Of a DNA stretch of 64,000 nucleotides, positions 11,758-54,758 are shown in pieces. The position numbers and the translations under genes were made by a program. The DNA is taken from the NCBI GenBank assembly GCA_035772405.1, contig JAYKKM010000375.1:3554001-3618000 (forward strand), read 5' to 3'. The DNA comes from Chrysogorgia sp. JL179-B06. Its lineage: Eukaryota > Cnidaria > Anthozoa > Scleralcyonacea > Chrysogorgiidae. Numbering within the stretch: the first letter of the stretch is position 1; every line of letters begins with the position of its first letter. The notes beneath the pieces are model-generated. The model had not been told where the DNA came from. It was given only the letters and a program-made list of their open reading frames with translations, and searched no databases.

Positions 11758-14700
11758 CGCACCAGATTTCGCACCAAATTTCGCACCAAATTTCGCACCT
11801 GATTTCGGACCAGATTTCGGACCAGATTTCGCACCAAATTTCGCACCAGATTTCGCACCAGATTTCGTGCGAGATTTCGCACCAGATTTCGTGCGAGATT
11901 TCGTGCGAGATTTCGTGCGAGATTTCGTGCGAGATTTCGTGCGAGATTTCGTGCGAGATTTCGTGCGAGATTTCGTGCGAGATTTCGCACCAGATTTCGC
12001 ACCAGATTTCGCACCAGATTTCGTGCGAGATTTCGCACCAGATTTCGCACCAGATTTCGCGCCAGATTTCGCACCAGAGTTCGCACCAAATGTCGGACCA
12101 GATTTCGCACCAAATTTCGGACCAAATTTCGGACCAGATTTCGCACCAAATTTCGCACCAAATTTCGCACCAAATTTCGCACCAAATTTCGCACCAAATT
12201 TCGGACCAGATTTCGGACCAGATTTCGGACCAGATTTCGGATCAGATTTCGGACCAGATTTCGCACCAATTCGCACCAGATTTCGCACCAAATTTCGCAC
12301 CAGATTTCGGACCAGATTTCGCACCAGATTTCGCACCAAATTTCGCACCAGATTTCGCACCAGATTTCGCACCAGATTTCGCACCAGATTTCGCACCAAA
12401 TTTCGGACCAGATTTCGGACCAGATTTCGGACCAGATTTCGCACCAGATTTCGCACCAGATTTCGCACCAAATTTCGCACCAAATTTCGAACCAGATTTC
12501 GCACCAAATTTCGCACCAAATTTCGCACCAAATTTCGCACCAGATTTCCGACCAGATTTCAGACCAGATTTCGCACCAGATTTCGCACCAGATTTCGGAC
12601 CAAATTTCGCACCAGATTTCGCATTAAATTTTCGCACCAAATTTCGCACCAGATTTCGCACCAGATTTCGCACCAGATTTCGCACCAGATTTCGCACCAG
12701 ATTTCGGACCAGATTTCGGACCAGATTTCGCACCAGATTTCGCACCAGATTTCGGACCAGATTTCGCACCAAATTTCGCACCAGATTTCGCACCAGATTT
12801 CGCAACAGATTTCGGATCAGATTTCGCACCAGATTTCGCACCAGATTTCGCACCAAATTTCGCACCAAATTTCGCACCAAATTTCGCACCACATTTCCGA
12901 CCAGATTTCGGACCAGATTTCGCACCAGATTTCGCACCAGATTTCGGACAAAATTTCGCACCAGATTTCGCATTAAATTTCGCACCAAATTTCGCACCAG
13001 ATTTCGCACCAGATTTCGCACCAGATTTCGCACCAGATTTCGCACCAAATTTCGGACCAGATTTCGGACCAGATTTCGGACCAGATTTCGGACCAGATTT
13101 CGGACCAGATTTCGGACCAGATTTCGCACCAAATTTCGCACCAAATTTCGGACCAGATTTCGCACCAAATTTCGCACCAAATTTCGCACCAGATTTCGCA
13201 CCAGATTTCGCACCAGATTTCGCACCAAATTTCGGACCAGATTTCGGACCAGATTTCGCACCAGATTTCGCACCAGATTTCGCACCAGATTTCGGACCAA
13301 ATTTCGCACCAAATTTCGCACCAGATTTCGCACCAAATTTCGCACCAAATTTCGCACCAGATTTCGCACCAGATTTCGCACCAGATTTCGCACCAAATTT
13401 CGGACCAAATTTCGCACCAGATTTCGCACCAGATTTCGCACCAGATTTCGCACCAGATTTCGCACCAGATTTCGCACCAGATTTCGCACCAAATTTCGGA
13501 CCAGATTTCGGACCAGATTTCGGACCAGATTTCGGACCAGATTTCGGACCAGATTTCGGACCAGATTTCGCACCAAATTTCGGACCACATTTCCGACCAG
13601 ATTTCGGACCAGATTTCGCACCAGATTTCGCACCAGATTTCGGACAAAATTTCGCACCAGATTTCGCATTAAATTTCGCACCAAATTTCGCACCAGATTT
13701 CGCACCAGATTTCGCACCAGATTTCGCACCAAATTTCGCACCAGATTTCGGACCAGATTTCGGACCAGATTTCGGACCAGATTTCGCACCAAATTTCGCA
13801 CCAAATTTCGGACCAGATTTCGCACCAAATTTCGCACCAAATTTCGCACCAAATTTCGCACCAAATTTCGCACCAGATTTCGGACCAGATTTCGGACCAG
13901 ATTTCGGATCAGATTTCGGACCAAATTTCGCACCAAATTTCGCACCAAATTTCGCACCAAATTTCGCACCAGATTTCGCACCAGATTTCGCACCAGATTT
14001 CGCACCAGATTTCGCACCAGATTTCGGACCAAATTTCGAACCAGATTTCGCACCAAATTTCGGACCAGATTTCGCACCAAATTTCGCACCAAATTTCGCA
14101 CCAAATTTCGCACCAGATTTCGCACAAAATTTCGCACCAGATTTCGCACCAGATTTCGTACCAGATTTCGAACCAGATTTCGCACCAAATTTCGCACCAA
14201 ATTTCGAACCAGATTTCGCACCAAATTTCGGACCAAATTTCGGACCAGATTTCGCACCAGATTTCGCACCAGATTTCGCACCAGATTTCGCACCAAATTT
14301 CGCACCAGATTTCGGACCAGATTTCGGACCAGATTTCGGACCAGATTTCGGACCAGATTTCGGACCAGATTTCGGACCAGATTTCGGACCAGATTTCGCA
14401 CCAAATTTCGGACCAAATTTCGCACCAAATTTCGCACCAGATTTCGCACCAGATTTCGCACCAGATTTCGCACCAGATTTCGCACCAGATTTCGCACCAA
14501 ATTTCGCACCAAATTTCGCACCAGATTTCGGACCAGATTTCGGACCAGATTTCGGACCAGATTTCGCACCAGATTTCGCACCAAATTTCGCACCAAATTT
14601 CGGACCAGATTTCGCACCAGATTTCGCACCAGATTTCGCACCAGATTTCGGACCAAATTTCGGACCAAATTTCGCACCAAATTTCGCACCAGATTTCGCA

Positions 14701-17700
14701 CCAAATTTCGCACCAAATTTCGCACCAGATTTCGCATTAAATTTCGCACCAAATTTCGCACCAGATTTCGCACCAGATTTCGCACCAGATTTCGCACCAA
14801 ATTTCGCACCAGATTTCGGACCAGATTTCGGACCAGATTTCGCACCAGATTTCGCACCAGATTTCGCACCAGATTTCGCACCAAATTTCGCACCAGATTT
14901 CGGACCAGATTTCGGACCAGATTTCGGACCAGATTTCGGACCAGATTTCGGACCAGATTTCGGACCAGATTTCGGACCAGATTTCGCACCAAATTTCGGA
15001 CCAAATTTCGCACCAAATTTCGCACCAGATTTCGCACCAGATTTCGCACCAGATTTCGCACCAGATTTCGCACCAGATTTCGCACCAAATTTCGCACCAA
15101 ATTTCGCACCAGATTTCGGACCAGATTTCGGACCAGATTTCGGACCAGATTTCGCACCAGATTTCGCACCAAATTTCGCACCAAATTTCGGACCAGATTT
15201 TCGCACCAGATTTTCGCACCAGATTTCGCACCAGATTTCGGACCAAATTTCGGACCAAATTTCGCACCAAATTTCGCACCAGATTTCGCACCAAATTTCG
15301 CACCAAATTTCGCACCAGATTTCGCATTAAATTTCGCACCAAATTTCGCACCAGATTTCGCACCAGATTTCGCACCAGATTTCGCACCAAATTTCGCACC
15401 AGATTTCGGACCAGATTTCGGACCAGATTTCGGACCAGATTTCGCACCAAATTTCGCACCAAATTTCGGACCAGATTTCGCACCAAATTTCGCACCAAAT
15501 TTCGCACCAAATTTCGCACCAAATTTCGCACCAGATTTCGGACCAGATTTCGGACCAGATTTCGGATCAGATTTCGGACCAAATTTCGCACCAAATTTCG
15601 CACCAAATTTCGCACCAAATTTCGCACCAGATTTCGCACCAGATTTCGCACCAGATTTCGCACCAGAATTTCGCACCAGATTTCGGACCAAATTTCGAAC
15701 CAGATTTCGCACCAAATTTCGGACCAGATTTCGCACCAAATTTCGCACCAAATTTCGCACCAAATTTCGCACCAGATTTCGCACAAAATTTCGCACCAGA
15801 TTTCGCACCAGATTTCGTACCAGATTTCGAACCAGATTTCGCACCAAATTTCGCACCAAATTTCGAACCAGATTTCGCACCAAATTTCGGACCAAATTTC
15901 GGACCAGATTTCGCACCAGATTTCGCACCAGATTTCGCACCAAATTTCGCACCAGATTTCGGACCAGATTTCGGACCAGATTTCGGACCAGATTTCGGAC
16001 CAGATTTCGGACCAGATTTCGGACCAGATTTCGGACCAGATTTCGCACCAAATTTCGGACCAAATTTCGGACCAGATTTCGGACCAGATTTCGCACCAAA
16101 TTTCGCACCAGATTTCGCACCAGATTTCGCACCAGATTTCGCACCAAATTTCCGACCAAATTTCCGACCAGATTTCCGACCAGATTTCGGACCAAATTGC
16201 GGACCAAATTTCGCACCAGATTTCGCACCAAATTTCGCACCAGATTTCGCACCAAATTTCGGACCAGATTTCGGACCAGATTTCGGACCAGATTTCGCAC
16301 CAGATTTCGCACCAGATTTCGCACCAAATTTCGCACCAAATTTCGGACCAGATTTCGCACCAGATTTCGCACCAGATTTCGCACCAGATTTCGGACCAAA
16401 TTTCGGACCAAATTTCGCACCAAATTTCGCACCAGATTTCGCACCAAATTTCGCACCAAATTTCGCACCAGATTTCGCATTAAATTTCGCACCAAATTTC
16501 GCACCAGATTTCGCACCAGATTTCGCACCAGATTTCGCACCAAATTTCGCACCAGATTTCGGACCAGATTTCGGACCAGATTTCGGACCAGATTTCGCAC
16601 CAAATTTCGCACCAAATTTCGGACCAGATTTCGCACCAAATTTCGCACCAAATTTCGCACCAAATTTCGCACCAGATTTCGCACCAGATTTCGGACCAGA
16701 TTTCGGATCAGATTTCGGATCAGATTTCGGACCAAATTTCGCACCAAATTTCGCACCAAATTTCGCACCAAATTTCGCACCAGATTTCGCACCAGATTTC
16801 GCACCAGATTTCGCACCAGATTTCGCACCAGATTTCGGACCAAATTTCGAACCAGATTTCGCACCAAATTTCGGACCAGATTTCGCACCAAATTTCGCAC
16901 CAAATTTCGCACCAAATTTCGCACCAGATTTCGCACAAAATTTCGCACCAGATTTCGCACCAGATTTCGTACCAGATTTCGAACCAGATTTCGCACCAAA
17001 TTTCGCACCAAATTTCGAACCAGATTTCGCACCAAATTTCGGACCAAATTTCGGACCAGATTTCGCACCAGATTTCGCACCAGATTTCGCACCAAATTTC
17101 GCACCAGATTTCGGACCAGATTTCGGACCAGATTTCGGACCAGATTTCGGACCAGATTTCGGACCAGATTTCGGACCAGATTTCGGACCAGATTTCGGAC
17201 CAGATTTCGCACCAAATTTCGGACCAAATTTCGGACCAGATTTCGGACCAGATTTCGCACCAAATTTCGCACCAGATTTCGCACCAGATTTCGCACCAGA
17301 TTTCGGACCAAATTTCCGACCAGATTTCCGACCAGATTTCCGACCAGATTTCGGACCAAATTGCGGACCAAATTTCGCACCAGATTTCGCACCAAATTTC
17401 GCACCAGATTTCGCACCAGATTTCGCACCAGATTTCGCACCAGATTTCGGACCAGATTTCGGACCAGATTTCGGACCATATTTCGCACCATATTTCGCAC
17501 CAAATTTCGCACCAAATTTCGGACCAGATATCGCACCAAATTTCGCACCAAATTTCGCACCAGATTTCGCACCAGATTTCGCACCAGATTTCGCACCAAA
17601 TTTCGGACCAGATTTCGGACCAGATTTCGCACCAGATTTCGCACCAGATTTCGGACCAAATTTCGCACCAAATTTCGCACCAAATTTCGCACCAGATTTC

Positions 17701-20700
17701 GCACCAAATTTCGCACCAAATTTCGCACAAAATTTCGCACCAGATTTCGCACCAAATTTCGCACCAGATTTCCGACCAGATTTCGCACCAGATTTCGCAC
17801 CAAATTTCGGACCAAATTTCGCACCAGATTTCGGACCAGATTTCGGACCAGATTTCGGACCAGATTTCGCACCAGATTTCGCACCAGATTTCGCACCAAA
17901 TTTCGCACCAGATTTCGCACCAAATTTCGCACCAGATTTCGCACCAGATTTCGCACCAGATTTCGCACCAGATTTCGCACCAGATTTCGCACCAAATTTC
18001 GCACCAAATTTCGCACCAGATTTCGGACCAGATTTCGGACCAGATTTCGGACCAGATTTCGCACCAGATTTCGCACCAAATTTCGCACCAAATTTCGGAC
18101 CAGATTTCGCACCAGATTTCGCACCAGATTTCGCACCAGATTTCGGACCAAATTTCGGACCAAATTTCGCACCAAATTTCGCACCAGATTTCGCACCAAA
18201 TTTCGCACCAAATTTCGCACCAGATTTCGCACCAGATTTCGCACCAGATTTCGCACCAGATTTCGTACCAGATTTCGAACCAGATTTCGCACCAAATTTC
18301 GCACCAGATTTCGCACCAGATTTCGCACCAAATTTCGCACCAAATTTCGGACCAGATTTCGCACCAAATTTCGCACCAAATTTCGCACCAAATTTCGCAC
18401 CAAATTTCGCACCAGATTTCGGACCAGATTTCGCACCAGATTTCGTACCAGATTTCGCACCAGATTTCGTACCAGATTTCGAACCAGATTTCGCACCAAA
18501 TTTCGCACCAGATTTCGCACCAGATTTCGCACCAGATTTCGCACCAGATTTCGCACCAAATTTCGGACAGATTTCGCAACAGATTTCGCAACAGATTTCG
18601 GACCAGATTTCGGACCAGATTTCGGACCAGATTTCGCACCAAATTTCGCACCAGATTTCGCACCAAATTTCGCACCAGATTTCGCATTAAATTTCGCACC
18701 AAATTTCGCACCAAATTTCGCACCAGATTTCGCACCAGATTTCGCACCAAATTTCGCACCAAATTTCGCACCAGATTTTGCACCAGATTTTGCACCAAAT
18801 TTCGCACCAGATTTCGCATTAAATTTCGCACCAAATTTCGCACCAGATTTCCGACCAGATTTCGGACCAGATTTCGCACCAAATTTCGGACCAAATTTCG
18901 GACCAGATTTCGCACCAGATTTCGCACCAGATTTCGTACCAGATTTCGAACCAGATTTCGCACCAAATTTCGCACCAGATTTCGCACCAGATTTCGCACC
19001 AAATTTCGCACCAAATTTCGGACCAGATTTCGCACCAAATTTCGCACCAAATTTCGCACCAAATTTCGCACCAAATTTCGCACCAGATTTCGGACCAGAT
19101 TTCGCACCAGATTTCGTACCAGATTTCGCACCAGATTTCGTACCAGATTTCGAACCAGATTTCGCACCAAATTTCGCACCAGATTTCGCACCAGATTTCG
19201 CACCAGATTTCGCACCAGATTTCGCACCAAATTTCGGACAGATTTCGCAACAGATTTCGCAACGGATTTCGGACCAGATTTCGGACCAGATTTCGGACCA
19301 GATTTCGCACCAAATTTCGCACCAGATTTCGCACCAAATTTCGCACCAGATTTCGCATTAAATTTCGCACCAAATTTCGCACCAAATTTCGCACCAGATT
19401 TCGCACCAGATTTCGCACCAAATTTCGCACCAAATTTCGCACCAGATTTTGCACCAGATTTTGCACCAAATTTCGCACCAGATTTCGCATTAAATTTCGC
19501 ACCAAATTTCGCACCAGATTTCCGACCAGATTTTGGACCAGATTTCGCACCAAATTTCGGACCAAATTTCGGACCAGATTTCGCACCAGATTTCGCACCA
19601 AATTTCGCACCAGATTTCGCACCAGATTTCGCAACAGATTTCGGATCAGATTTCGCACCAGATTTCGGACCAAATTTCGCACCAAATTTCGCACCAAATT
19701 TCGCACCACATTTCCGACCAGATTTCCGACCAGATTTCGCACCAGATTTCGCACCAGATTTCGCACCAAATTTCGCACCAGATTTCGCATTAAATTTCGC
19801 ACCAGATTTCGCACCAGATTTCGCACCAGATTTCGCACCAGATTTCGCACCAAATTTCGCACCAGATTTCGCACCAGATTTCGCAACAGATTTCGCAACA
19901 GATTTCGCAACAGATTTCGGACCAGATTTCGGACCAGATTTCGGACCAGATTTCGCACCAAATTTCGCACCAAATTTCGCACCAGATTTCGCACCAAATT
20001 TCGCACCAGATTTCGCATTAAATTTCGCACCAAATTTCGCACCAAATTTCGCACCAGATTTCGCACCAGATTTCGCACCAAATTTCGCACCAAATTTCGC
20101 ACCAGATTTTGCACCAGATTTCGCACCAGATTTCGGACCAAATTTCGCACCAAATTTCGCACCAAATTTCGCACCAGATTTCCGACCAGATTTCGGACCA
20201 GATTTCGCACCAGATTTCGGACCAAGTTTCGCACCAGATTTCGCATTAAATTTCGCACCAAATTTCGCACCAGATTTCGCACCAGATTTCGCACCAAATT
20301 TCGGACCAGATTTCGCATTAGATTTCGCACCAAATTTCGCACCAGATTTCGCATTAAATTTCGCACCAAATTTCGCACCAGATTTCGCACCAAATTTCGC
20401 ACTAGATTTCGGATCAGATTTCGGACCAGATTTCAGACCAGATTTCAGACCAGATTTCGCACCAAATTTCGCACCAGATTTCGCACCAGATTTCGCACCA
20501 AATTTCGCACCAGATTTCGCACCAGATTTCGCACCAGATTTCGGACCAAATTTCGGACCAAATTTCGGACCAGATTTCGCACCAGATTTCGCACCAAATT
20601 TCGCACCAAATTTCGCACCAAATTTCGCACCAAATTTCGGACCAGATTTTCGACCAGATTTTCGACCAGATTTCGGACCAGATTTCGCACCAGATTTCGC

Positions 20701-22050
20701 ACCAGATTTCGGACCAAATTTCGCATTAAATTTCGCACCAAATTTCGCACCAGATTTTGCACCAGATTTCGCACCAAATTTCGCACCAAATTTCGCAACA
20801 GATTTCGCAACAGATTTCGCAACAGATTTCGGACCAGATTTCGGACCAGATTTCGCACCAAATTTCGCACCAGATTTCGCACCAAATTTCGCACCAGATT
20901 TCGCACCAAATTTCGCACCAAATTTCGCACCAGATTTTGCACCAGATTTCGGACCAGATTTCGCACCAGATTTCGCACCAAATTTCGCACCAGATTTCGC
21001 ACCAGATTTCGCACCAGATTTCGCACCAAATTTCGCACCAGATTTCGCACCAGATTTCGCACCAGATTTCGCACCAAATTTCGCACCAGATTTCGGACCA
21101 GATTTCGCACCAAATTTCGGACCAAATTTCGCACCAAATTTCGCACCAGATTGCGCACCAGATTGCGGACGAGATATCGGACGAGATTTCGGACGAGATT
21201 TCGCACGAGATTTCGGACGAGATTTCGCACGAGATTTCGCACCAGATTTCGCACCAGATTTCGCATCAGATTTCGCACCAGATTTCGCACCAGATTTCGC
21301 ACCAGATTTCGCACCAGATTTCGCACCAGATTTCTCACCAGATTTCGCACCAGATTTCGCACCAGATTTCGCACCAGATTCCGCACCAGATTTCGCACCA
21401 AATTTCGCACCAGATTTCCGACCAGATTTCGGACCAGATTTCGAACCAGATTTCGGACCAAATTTCGCACCAGATTTCGCACCAAATTTCGCACCAGATT
21501 TCGCACCAGATTTCGCACCAGATTTCGCACCAAATTTCGGACCAAATTTCGCACCAAATTTCGCACCAAATTTTCGACCAGATTTCGGACCAGATTTCGC
21601 ACCAGATTTCGCACCAGATTTCGGACCAAATTTCGCACCAGATTTCGCATTAAATTTCGCACCAGATTTCGCACCAGATTTCGCACCAGATTTCGCACCA
21701 AATTTCGCACCAGATTTCGCACCAGATTTCGCACCAGATTTCGCACCAAATTTCGCACCAAATTTCGGACCAGATTTCGCACCAAATTTCGGACCAAATT
21801 TCGCACCAAATTTCGCACCAGATTGCGCACCAGATTGCGGACGAGATATCGGACGAGATTTCGGACGAGATTTCGGACGAGATTTCGCACGAGATTTCGC
21901 ACCAGATTTCGCACCAAATTTCGCACCAAATTTCGCACCAGATTTCGCACCAGATTTCGCACCAGATTTCGCACCAAATTTCGCACCAGATTTCGCACCA
22001 GATTTCGCATCAGATTTCGCACCAGATTTCGCACCAAATTTTGCACCAAT
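11758..22050. repeat. 12-bp satellite array (ATTTCGCACCAG and variants), about 10.3 kb
   Basis: Roughly 850 tandem 12-base units are made from a few variants: gatttcgcacca, aatttcgcacca, gatttcggacca, rarer gtacca, gaacca, gcatta and gcaaca, and near 11870-12030 and 21170-21240 a cgag form. Because the period is a multiple of three and the unit lacks stops in most frames, very long open frames appear on both strands; these are artefacts. Variant order is itself repeated: the ggacag/gcaaca block recurs 671 bases apart (18565, 19236) and the gattgcgcacc/gagatatcgg block 672 bases apart (21148, 21820). A gcattaaa-led block recurs at 13666, 15324 and 16477. Rare one-base indels (near 12270, 12630, 15200, 15665) shift the phase. 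It ends in a short (TA) tract. Confidence 0.97.
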
Positions 22051-22170
22051 ATATATATTCTACTCAACCGTGTCAGGATTCAAAGCCATGGCCTTGGGAA
22101 TATGCTGTGATGTCACAACCATATTTAATAATAATAGTAATAATAAAGACGTATTAGGAGCATTATACTG

Positions 22171-22253
22171 TATATTGATGTACAGTGTAAGAGCATTGAG
22201 ACTATTGTACACTGTACAATTGTCTCAATGCTCTTATACTGTGCATCAATATA
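22171..22253. repeat. Near-perfect 83-bp palindrome / hairpin
   Basis: The arm tacagtgtaagagcattgag pairs with its complement at 22222-22240 with few mismatches. The loop (attgtacactgtacaatt) is itself palindromic. The centre is near 22212. It could be a tiny MITE or a fold-back RNA. It lies just after the satellite, upstream of the helicase gene. Confidence 0.72.
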
Positions 22254-22449
22254 TTTTTGGGCAGTGAGAGCACCCATGTCAATCTCTAGAAAAGCAACTG
22301 TAAAAAGTTTAATCCTGGTACTTTTCATTGTAAGATTATTTTTTTTTTGCTTTGTGCCCTCCCTAGCCCATTCAGATTTCGGATTTAGACAGTTATTCCG
22401 TAGCCATTGAACGTCATCCTTTCGTTTGCGGTCCCACATGTTCTCTTTG

Positions 22450-22930
22450 CGGACCTATTTTTAAACTTGGCACCACACATCCTCTTGGTCTTAACGAACG
22501 TTTTTCTTTTATTTAATTTCCTACAAGTTTTTTGTTATTTTAGTTTGCTTGGAAGTTTTTATTATTAGCTTATGCACTTTCATTCCTTTTCAAGTTTTTG
22601 TTTCTTATGCTAATATTATCGCCTAATCCCCTTGAATATTGGACCTGTCATTTCTCCCTCCCCCTCTGATCGACTGTAAAAATAGCAAATGATTTAACTT
22701 TTCGTGTCTCATTAATTATTAGTTTGTTTATCTCCCGTGCATTTGATTGGCTACTTTCTACTTGTGACACCCTTAGGACATTGGGTGCATCGTGACACCC
22801 TTTCGGCATATATATAAGCCCTATTTATTTTATTTCATCTCTTCTTACTCTGATGAAGGGCTCCGCTAAAAAACGTCAGTATTTCGTCACTAAATTCTTG
22901 GCAGTTGACCACCTTTGACCTTTTCACTTT
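22450..22930 (+). mobile_element. Penelope-like element 3' remnant with degraded pseudo-LTR
   Basis: Starts with the last 19 or so codons of the endonuclease ORF (LGTTHPLGLNERFSFI then stop) and continues through the same 3' sequence as the copy at 38966-39390. The hammerhead site near 22845 has lost its GAA core (gctccgctaaaaaacg), so this ribozyme should be inactive. It ends about 300 bases before the helicase start codon. Confidence 0.82.
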
Positions 22931-23243
22931 GGCGTCCAGAAGACGACTCAGACCTAGTACCTCACGGTCACATCAACTGAGTATTCCCAAGCTCCGAATT
23001 CTCTGGAAAAAACAAAAATCAAAATAGAAGACCGAGTAAGGCTGCGACTACAGATCCACTATATTTAGTAAGATGAAGTACCTGCAGACTGGAGGCTTGT
23101 AACCGCTGGGTTATTTTTGTTAATTTGCGGGCTCATCTTGCTTTCTGGAGCAGGATTTTTATAAGGATTTTTCCGTAATAAGTTCTTCCTCACTTGGCAC
23201 CATTGGCACTTAGTGCTTGTATTCAGCTTTTGTTTATCGTAAC

Positions 23244-53241
<29,998 letters not shown>

Positions 53242-53455
53242 ACGACTTTTGTTGCTAGAAATACGTTATGCATTAGGACCGTCACCAGAAACTAAAACGT
53301 GCTGATAAATAACCCTGTTGAACATTGCGCGATCAGTTTAATAACATTGTTATGTTTTGTTTATAAATGCCTTGGAAAGTTTGCCCCCCCCTGCACATCC
53401 CTGGCAGGGTTTTGGTTCTCTTATTGAACGCCGCTATATTGTCGTATTTTTTTAA

Positions 53456-54520
53456 AGAGCTCCTTACCGCAATTTTTTTGATTTAGAATAAAAGCACTCC
53501 TAAAAATAGGAAGGATGTTCTTTTAAATTTTGGCGATAGCTGTTTTTGTTCTTAAGTTATTCAAGTTTTTGTAATATGCAAATAAGGCATGTGATGACGA
53601 GGAAAGCAGAATTTTCGAGTATACCTTCGAAACCCCATTCATCAAACTTTCTCCAAACTTTGCATGTATTTACAGACAATTATATCATCATTAGTTCAGT
53701 TTCCTTAGTTTGTTCTCTAGTGGCCATTATCTCTGATATCAACCTCATAAAATTATTCATGAATATTGATAAGTAGTTAACAACCTCATAAATACTAAAC
53801 TTCACCAATGGTGATATAAGGCGGTTATATACCTTAGACCTCGGTGTTTAAGCGATATATCAATCCTCGGGCTTTACCCTTTGAAAGAGCACTTAAAATG
53901 ATGAAGAATGGCTTTAACAATTCTTCGATATCTATTTTCGTTCTCGATCTATTCAGTTATATGTGATATGTTAATGAGGCACGTGATGACGTCAAAGCAG
54001 GCAAACAACATTGTGGCAATTCTAAAATTCGTGTATATCTTCAAAGTTATCCAATAAAATTACTTGAAACTTTGCACGTGGATGCATACTACCAAACTAA
54101 AGAACATGGTTCAAGTTATGTTATCACCATAGTAACAGATTAGCTTTCAGACCTCTTAGTTTCTAAAACAAGATAATTTGTTTTCTCTCATGTGCAAAAC
54201 ATGTTGAAATTTGTTTGAAATCGAAAACGGTGCTTGCAATGGAAGAAAATGAAGACTTCTGTATGGTAACGGAGAGGTCTGGAAGCTAATCTGTTACTAT
54301 GGTTACAACACAACATGAACCATGTTCTTTAGTTTATAGTCAGGCAGCTTAGGACCACATTTGAGATGGATGTGGACGTACCGGACAAAAGCACCAAATT
54401 TTCCCCAAATGCTACCCAATGTCTTAGCTTCCCATTTTTTATAGGAACCACTTCTTTCAGATACATTCTGGAGGCAATCTTGGATTTTCAATATGGTCAC
54501 CATGTAAAAACCTATACTAC
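53456..54520. repeat. Left inverted repeat of the 6.5-kb transposon
   Basis: Pairs with 59260-59982. Contains an inserted fold-back (taccaaactaaagaacatgg and its complement at 54310-54339) absent at the matching point of the right arm. Confidence 0.72.
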
Positions 54521-54758
54521 CAATATATCTTGTAAGTCAATAAGGATCACAATATTGGTTTCTAATCATACATTTTAAGTGTAAAGAAATACAACTATAA
54601 CATTTACAAAAGCAGTAGATGGTTTTTATTAACAAAAAAACCTGTAGCTACAGTATACATAAAAGTTAAAAATACTACATGGACTGTAACTATATCAATT
54701 GTAAAGGTGATGTTATATTATCATCATACACCACTGCACATGCAGTTAATAAGCTCAA

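Noticed and set aside
12090..19361. Open frame of 2423 aa (RTRFRTKF repeats) and a 2105-aa frame on the other strand
   Set aside because: The 12-bp satellite has a period divisible by three and lacks stops in most frames, so long frames appear on both strands at once. There is no codon bias, domain or splice evidence.
22845..22880. Active hammerhead in the Penelope remnant
   Set aside because: The GAA core is replaced (gctaaaaaacg), so catalytic bases are lost.
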